Shown here piece after piece: positions 6,577 to 10,241 of a DNA stretch of 10,241 nt. The notes below the pieces were generated by a model. That model had not been told where the DNA came from and ran no database searches. It saw nothing but the letters and a program-made list of their open reading frames with translations. Each line of letters opens with the position of its first letter. The first letter of the stretch is position 1. Source of the DNA: Bacteroidales bacterium UBA1722 (GTDB taxonomy: Bacteria; Bacteroidota; Bacteroidia; Bacteroidales; UBA932); the NCBI GenBank assembly GCA_002317435.1, contig DCIQ01000190.1, positions 1,663 to 11,903 on the forward strand, read 5' to 3'. The position numbers were made by a program, and so were the translations under genes.

Positions 6577-8784
6577 ATGGATGCAGGAACCAAACAACTC
6601 GCAGATATTCTCAATGGCAACCGCGTACTCGAGGTGCCCTATTACCAGCGCAGCTATGTATGGAAAGAAGACCAATGGTCACGCTTCATATCTGATATGG
6701 AGTACATCACCAGCACCAACAAAGATTACTTCCTCGGCTCCATAATCCTCAAGCAACAACCTACCGGAATTTCGCCCTTCGACGTACAGAGCATCATAGA
6801 CGGTCAGCAGAGATTTACAACCTTTGCATTGTTCTTCAAGTCCCTATGCCTCAAGATTGATGACATGGAAACATTCAACAGCAAGTTCACTGTCAGGGAC
6901 CGAAAAACGAATACCCGTCACCTTGCCATCCGTCATAGCATTAATGACAGAAAAGACTTTGAAGCAGTAATCGCCTTGAAAGACGATGTGCCATACAATC
7001 CGGCAGTACCAAGCAACATTACACGTGCCTACAATTATTTCCAGGAGAATATCAAACCGGAAAAGGTAGATATCGACACCCTGCTGAATCACGTAATCTT
7101 CATCGGCATTTCACTCCAGCAGAACGAAGATGAGCAGGTCATATTCGACACCATCAACTCGCTCGGAGTACGACTCACGACAGGTGAACTTCTCAAAAAT
7201 TACTTCTTCACTGAAAGCACCCGCGAAGAGTACGAAGAACTGTGGATGCCATATTTCGAGAAAGACCGAGAACTTGCCAACTATTGGGATTCAGAAATTG
7301 TATCCGGACGTCTGAAACGAGCAAATATTGACTTTTTCTTCGCAGCCTACCTGAATATCAAGATACAAGATCCCACCATAAAGGTCAGTGCCGACCACAA
7401 AGTGCGTTACCGTCGTTCGGAAGGCTTGTTCAACAACTACAAAGACCTTATCAGCACATATGGTTTGAACAAGAAAAATATGATATACGACATACTTGAG
7501 TATGCAATGATATATCACGACAACATCAATCCTGACATTGCCAATGGAGAGATTCCTGGTACTGCGGGAATTGAACGTATGAACTTCCTGATATTCGTTC
7601 TCGAATGTACCGCCATAGTACCGTATGTCCTCTATTTGCTGAAAAACGTGAAAGACGATGATGAACGCAATTCTATGTTCGGCTATGTGGAATCATACAT
7701 TTTACGTCGCCAGATTTGTAAGAGTGACAACAAGAACTTCAGTGACTTGTTCTCCGAGAACCTGATTCTGAACCAAATCGTCACACTGGAGGCTTTGAAA
7801 GACTATATTGAGAACAAGGATGATGACCAGGCACTAGCCCTGCCACGTGACAAGAAAGTCATCAAGGCCTGTCACGATAAATCATATCCGAACAAAAAAG
7901 CGCTTTCAATTCTATACCTTTTGGAAACCGCCATCAGAGAAGGAAAACCACACGCCACGAAACTCTATCCCTTTGACCGTTACAGCCTTGAGCACCTTAT
8001 GCCAAGAAGCTGGAAGGAAAACTGGCCGCTAACTGACGGCGTCACTGAAGACGAACGAGAAGATGCAATCTGGTGTCTCGGAAACCTCGCAATACTTCCT
8101 TCAAAACTGAACACATCCATAAGCAACGCATCTTGGACAACCAAAAAGGAAGGTAAAGGAAAGAATTTTGGTATAATATACTACGCATCAGACATCGAAA
8201 CTCTTGCAGACGTAATCACACAACCTGCTTGGAACGAAGCAACCATCTCAAAACGAGCAGATTGGATTGCCGAAAATGCATTGATAGTCTGGCCTTCATA
8301 CCTTCCAGAAGAAGACGAGGATGACGCAACTGCTCAAACCAAGGTTGGCAATGCAACAACCGGTACCGGCAGAAATGCCAACCACGACTACACTCAATTC
8401 TCGTTAAACGGAAAGCCCGCCACATCAAAGAGCCAGTTTGTACCCGACCTCGTCAGAGCATACGTAGAAAAACACCCGGAGAAAACCTATGAAGAATTGA
8501 AGAAGATATTCCACATAGGACTCTGCTCAAAAGGATTCAAACACATCGGCCTGATTTGCTCAGAAGAGGAACACGCCGCCTGGGACAACAAATACAAGAA
8601 CAAACGCTATAGCGTCAACCAACCCGGTGGCAAGCTCTGCTCCGCAGACGGCATCAACTTCTTCGTCAATACCCAATGGTCAATAGATGGAGTGCAAGGA
8701 ATTCTGAAACTTGCCAAATCTGAAGGATTCAGGGTCACAACCATAGTTAAAGAGCAGCAGGAAAACGTACCAATTCTCTTCTAA
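6577..8784 (+). CDS. DUF262-DUF1524 protein, single-chain GmrSD-like nuclease
   Basis: 735 residues with an N-terminal DUF262 domain and an HNH-type DUF1524 domain, as in GmrSD, BrxU and SspE, which restrict phage DNA bearing modified bases or backbone. DUF262 marks are VPYYQRSYVW (20-29), IIDGQQRFTT (73-82; DGQQR is the nucleotide-handling motif) and FDTINSLGVRLTTGELLKN (190-208). DUF1524 marks are EHLMPRSW (472-479), with the catalytic-type His473, and LGNLAILPSKLN (501-512). After an acidic, then Thr/Gly/Asn-rich linker (about 576-605) comes a further domain of about 120 residues (606-725) containing KSQFVPDLVRAYVEKHPEKTY-type and NTQWSIDGVQGIL segments; similar tails end other restriction proteins, perhaps for target reading. 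It follows the nuclease gene by 28 bases and precedes vsr by 13. Its own target is unknown; it must tolerate the 5mC made by its neighbours. Confidence 0.88.
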   Translation: MDAGTKQLADILNGNRVLEVPYYQRSYVWKEDQWSRFISDMEYITSTNKDYFLGSIILKQQPTGISPFDVQSIIDGQQRFTTFALFFKSLCLKIDDMETFNSKFTVRDRKTNTRHLAIRHSINDRKDFEAVIALKDDVPYNPAVPSNITRAYNYFQENIKPEKVDIDTLLNHVIFIGISLQQNEDEQVIFDTINSLGVRLTTGELLKNYFFTESTREEYEELWMPYFEKDRELANYWDSEIVSGRLKRANIDFFFAAYLNIKIQDPTIKVSADHKVRYRRSEGLFNNYKDLISTYGLNKKNMIYDILEYAMIYHDNINPDIANGEIPGTAGIERMNFLIFVLECTAIVPYVLYLLKNVKDDDERNSMFGYVESYILRRQICKSDNKNFSDLFSENLILNQIVTLEALKDYIENKDDDQALALPRDKKVIKACHDKSYPNKKALSILYLLETAIREGKPHATKLYPFDRYSLEHLMPRSWKENWPLTDGVTEDEREDAIWCLGNLAILPSKLNTSISNASWTTKKEGKGKNFGIIYYASDIETLADVITQPAWNEATISKRADWIAENALIVWPSYLPEEDEDDATAQTKVGNATTGTGRNANHDYTQFSLNGKPATSKSQFVPDLVRAYVEKHPEKTYEELKKIFHIGLCSKGFKHIGLICSEEEHAAWDNKYKNKRYSVNQPGGKLCSADGINFFVNTQWSIDGVQGILKLAKSEGFRVTTIVKEQQENVPILF

Positions 8785-8797
8785 CAAGGCCATAATA

Positions 8798-9388
8798 ATG
8801 CCCGACCACTTGACACAAGAGCAGCGGCACAGCAATATGTCCCGCATCAAATCACGCGATACCAAACCGGAAAAGAAGGTGCGCCAGTCACTCTTCCGCT
8901 CCGGTTTTCGATTTCGTGCCAATGTCAAAACCCTGTCAGGCACTCCGGACATCGTCCTGCCGAAATACCGCACCGTCATTTTCGTAAACGGCTGCTTCTG
9001 GCACGGTCACAAAGGCTGCAAATACTATACGGTTCCCGAAACCAACGTCGAGTTCTGGGTGGAAAAGGTCCGGAAAAACAAGGAACGGGACGCTCTCAAC
9101 GAGCAGCGGCTCGAATCATTGTCCTGGAACATCATCACTGTCTGGGAATGCGAACTGAAAAGCAAGGTGTTCGACGCCACAATGGAACGAGTCATCGCAG
9201 AACTGCATCAGAACAAGGTCAAATGGGAGCAATACCAACAGCGCAGACGCTCTGACCGCGAATTCGCCAGAGCCGAAGCTAGCCGCAAGCGTCAGGTCCG
9301 TGCCGAGGTTGAACGCGAACTGCAGAATCAGTTCCACATCCCGATCAAGATTCGCAAAATCGCATCTGCCGATTTGGAAGACCAGTAA
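8798..9388 (+). CDS. vsr: Very short patch repair (Vsr) mismatch endonuclease
   Basis: Nicks DNA 5' of the T in T:G mismatches created by deamination of 5-methylcytosine, starting repair back to C:G. The 196-residue product aligns without gaps to my memory of E. coli Vsr (156 residues) up to residue 71: Glu25 in TKPEKK, Asp51 in GTPD, Cys66, Trp68, His69 and His71 in CFWHGH. Zinc ligands Cys66, His71, Cys74 and Cys118 (WECEL) are all present, the last two shifted by one. Position 64, His in E. coli, is Asn here (FVNGCFWH). A charged, probably helical C-terminal extension (about 142-196, rich in Arg, Glu and Gln) goes beyond the E. coli enzyme. Its place at the end of an operon with two 5mC methyltransferases suits its repair role, with the mismatch context presumably that of their site. 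Confidence 0.95.
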   Translation: MPDHLTQEQRHSNMSRIKSRDTKPEKKVRQSLFRSGFRFRANVKTLSGTPDIVLPKYRTVIFVNGCFWHGHKGCKYYTVPETNVEFWVEKVRKNKERDALNEQRLESLSWNIITVWECELKSKVFDATMERVIAELHQNKVKWEQYQQRRRSDREFARAEASRKRQVRAEVERELQNQFHIPIKIRKIASADLEDQ

Positions 9389-9395
9389 GATAAGA

Positions 9396-9626
9396 ATGGA
9401 CTTTTACTCAAAGCATTACAAGGTTGTTGGATTTGCGTTGCAAATAAAGATGCCGTTCATGACTGATTCCCGTTCCATCGGAATTGAACGAACTGGATTG
9501 GAAATCCGGCCTTTCTTCCAAGACGGACCGTCTCGTGCAGCATATATGCCAATGTCATGGCACCTTCCGACACAAGTAAGTTCTGACGGTCCTCCCCGCA
9601 AGTCCTCCGGAGGCCTTTCGCTTTAG
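9396..9626 (+). CDS. Unrecognised 76-codon ORF after vsr, ending inside the right repeat
   Basis: The ATG lies 7 bases after the vsr stop, with an A/G-rich stretch (AAGATAAGA) before it, so it could be the last gene of the operon. The product starts MDFYSKHYKVVGFALQ and has no motif, signal peptide or membrane segment that I recognise. Its last dozen codons run through the 5' arm of the large hairpin, and its TAG stop (9624-9626) falls inside the 44-bp repeat, created by the one base that differs between the two repeat copies (T9624). This looks like the front of a gene cut off by the repeat, or chance coding. A real small protein is possible but not supported by anything beyond position. Confidence 0.25.
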   Translation: MDFYSKHYKVVGFALQIKMPFMTDSRSIGIERTGLEIRPFFQDGPSRAAYMPMSWHLPTQVSSDGPPRKSSGGLSL

Positions 9627-9663
9627 CGGCCAGTCAGGTCTCCGGAGAACTTGCGGGGAGGAC
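9589..9663. other. Large hairpin enclosing the right 44-bp repeat
   Basis: GTCCTCCCCGCAAGT (9589-9603) pairs perfectly with ACTTGCGGGGAGGAC (9649-9663). After one C-A mismatch (9604/9648) the stem continues with CTCCGGAG (9605-9612) against CTCCGGAG (9640-9647), giving 23 paired positions around a 27-base loop that has its own mini-stem CGCT-TT-AGCG. It lies between the operon and deoC on the same strand. No T-run follows, so it is not a classical intrinsic terminator, but it could block read-through, protect the mRNA 3' end, or extrude as a cruciform recognised by a protein. Confidence 0.75.
9604..9647 (+). repeat. 44-bp repeat, right copy (inverted relative to 4-47)
   Basis: Begins CCTCCGGAGGCC and ends GTCTCCGGAG; it matches the reverse complement of 4-47 at 43 of 44 positions. 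Here the repeat forms the inner stem and loop of a longer hairpin whose outer 15-bp arms have no counterpart at the left copy. The sharp edges shared by both copies define it as a unit. Confidence 0.85.
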
Positions 9664-9709
9664 TGACCAGTCCACAAATCAATCTGTCCGGTATTCACCA
9701 CAAAATTCA

Positions 9710-9717
9710 TAACTTCG
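9710..9717 (+). promoter_or_regulatory. Possible -7 promoter element for deoC
   Basis: TAACTTCG fits TAnnTTTG except for one base and lies 24 bases before the deoC ATG, giving a very short leader. No matching -33 element is clear. Weak, position-based call. Confidence 0.25.
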
Positions 9718-9741
9718 CGACACGTATCAATACATACATAT

Positions 9742-10241
9742 ATGTCAAAGGAAGATTTATTCGTACTTTCCGGATTGATAGACCAGAGTGCCCTTCACCC
9801 CACCATGGGGAAAAATGATTTGGAGAGACATTGCCTTACGGCAATAAAGTGGCGTACCGCCTCCGTCTGCGTGAAGCCGTGCGACGTCGGACAGGCTGTG
9901 TCGCTGATGGCTGGCAGCGGCATTCCGGTAGGGTGTGTCGTGGGTTTCCCGGCTGGAAACAGCACCATCGAGGTCAAGGCTTTCGAGGCAAGCACCGCCA
10001 TCACGCAAGGCGCAAAAGAGATAGATATGGTGATTAATATCGGACGTGCGCTGGACGGGGACTGGGATTATCTGCGCCGGGAGATAAGGGAGGTGACACG
10101 TACCTGCCACGACGGTGGCGCCATAGTCAAAGTCATTTTCGAAACGGCGTACGTCGGCACGGAGGAGAATATCACGACACTGTGCCATATCTGCACTGAG
10201 GAGGGGGCTGATTTCGTCAAGACTTCCACCGGTTACGGATA
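9742..10241 (+). CDS. deoC: Deoxyribose-phosphate aldolase, N-terminal 166 codons (runs off the window)
   Basis: Catalyses reversible cleavage of 2-deoxy-D-ribose 5-phosphate to acetaldehyde and glyceraldehyde 3-phosphate in deoxynucleoside breakdown, in the cytosol. Family signatures in order: LIDQSALHPT (12-21), VCVKP (42-46), VGFPAGNSTIEVKAFEA (67-83), KEIDMVINIGRAL (92-104) with Asp95 equivalent to E. coli Asp102, VKVIFET (129-135) and GADFVKTSTGYG (155-166), whose Lys160 is the Schiff-base lysine. The second catalytic Lys and the phosphate-binding loop would lie beyond the window. The ATG at 9742 fits the usual family N-terminus; no Shine-Dalgarno site is visible. It is clearly more GC-rich than the methyltransferases and is probably a resident chromosomal gene marking the right border of the island. 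Confidence 0.95.
   Translation, partial: MSKEDLFVLSGLIDQSALHPTMGKNDLERHCLTAIKWRTASVCVKPCDVGQAVSLMAGSGIPVGCVVGFPAGNSTIEVKAFEASTAITQGAKEIDMVINIGRALDGDWDYLRREIREVTRTCHDGGAIVKVIFETAYVGTEENITTLCHICTEEGADFVKTSTGYG

Larger units (their letters stand above)
4..9647. other. Restriction-modification island bracketed by inverted 44-bp repeats
   Basis: The two 44-bp copies face each other across about 9.6 kb that contains the whole six-gene defence operon plus gene fragments at each edge. The content is accessory in type, and its AT-rich methyltransferase genes contrast with the GC-rich deoC gene just outside the right repeat. No transposase, integrase or tRNA attachment site is visible inside, and target duplications cannot be judged because the left flank is missing. 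Treating the span as one transferred unit is an inference. Confidence 0.4.

Noticed and set aside
9521..9549. Short palindromes AGACGG-A-CCGTCT (9521-9533) and GCATATATGC (9540-9549)
   Set aside because: Short, and the second is AT-rich; expected by chance at this length and without context suggesting an operator.
9757..10188. 143-codon minus-strand ORF opposite deoC
   Set aside because: Antisense to an unmistakable deoC; high-GC genes often leave long open antisense frames.
1..10241. CRISPR arrays, tRNA or rRNA genes, transposases, integrases
   Set aside because: No spaced direct repeats, cloverleaf sequence or recombinase motif was found on either strand.

Overview
The window carries a 5-methylcytosine restriction-modification island next to a core metabolic gene, in what is most likely a Bacteroidota (probably Bacteroidales) genome. 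Evidence for the lineage is indirect: start codons mostly lack Shine-Dalgarno sequences, a TAnnTTTG-type -7 element precedes the main operon, and the gene families are common in gut Bacteroidales. I cannot name a genus. Base composition differs along the window: sampled 60-base lines give about 37% GC in the first methyltransferase, 38-50% in the nuclease genes, 53% in vsr and 63% in deoC. This fits a horizontally acquired island beside a higher-GC chromosome.

Layout. Bases 1-80 hold a 44-bp repeat inside a terminator-like stem. Bases 81-740 hold no convincing intact gene: a 33-base hairpin (133-165), a short C-terminal fragment of a helix-turn-helix protein (521-673) and a good intrinsic terminator (688-735). 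From 844 to 9388 six genes lie tightly packed on the + strand: two tandem cytosine-C5 methyltransferases, an McrB-like AAA+ motor, an McrC/LlaJI-type PD-(D/E)XK nuclease, a DUF262-DUF1524 (GmrSD-like) single-chain nuclease and a Vsr mismatch endonuclease. Gaps are -4, 3, 6, 28 and 13 bases, so one transcript is likely. Downstream are an unrecognised 76-codon ORF, a large hairpin built around the second copy of the 44-bp repeat in inverted orientation, and the start of deoC, which runs off the window.

How the genes work together. The first four match the architecture of the LlaJI and BsuMI systems: two 5mC methyltransferases protect host DNA (in LlaJI one per strand of an asymmetric site), and an McrB-type NTPase motor with its nuclease partner cuts unmodified DNA. 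Vsr repairs T:G mismatches left when 5-methylcytosine deaminates, so it fits as a genome-care gene. The DUF262-DUF1524 protein belongs to a family that attacks modified phage DNA, so the operon may cut both unmodified and modified invaders. That combination, and the pair of 43/44-identical inverted repeats bracketing the island, are the most interesting aspects of the window.
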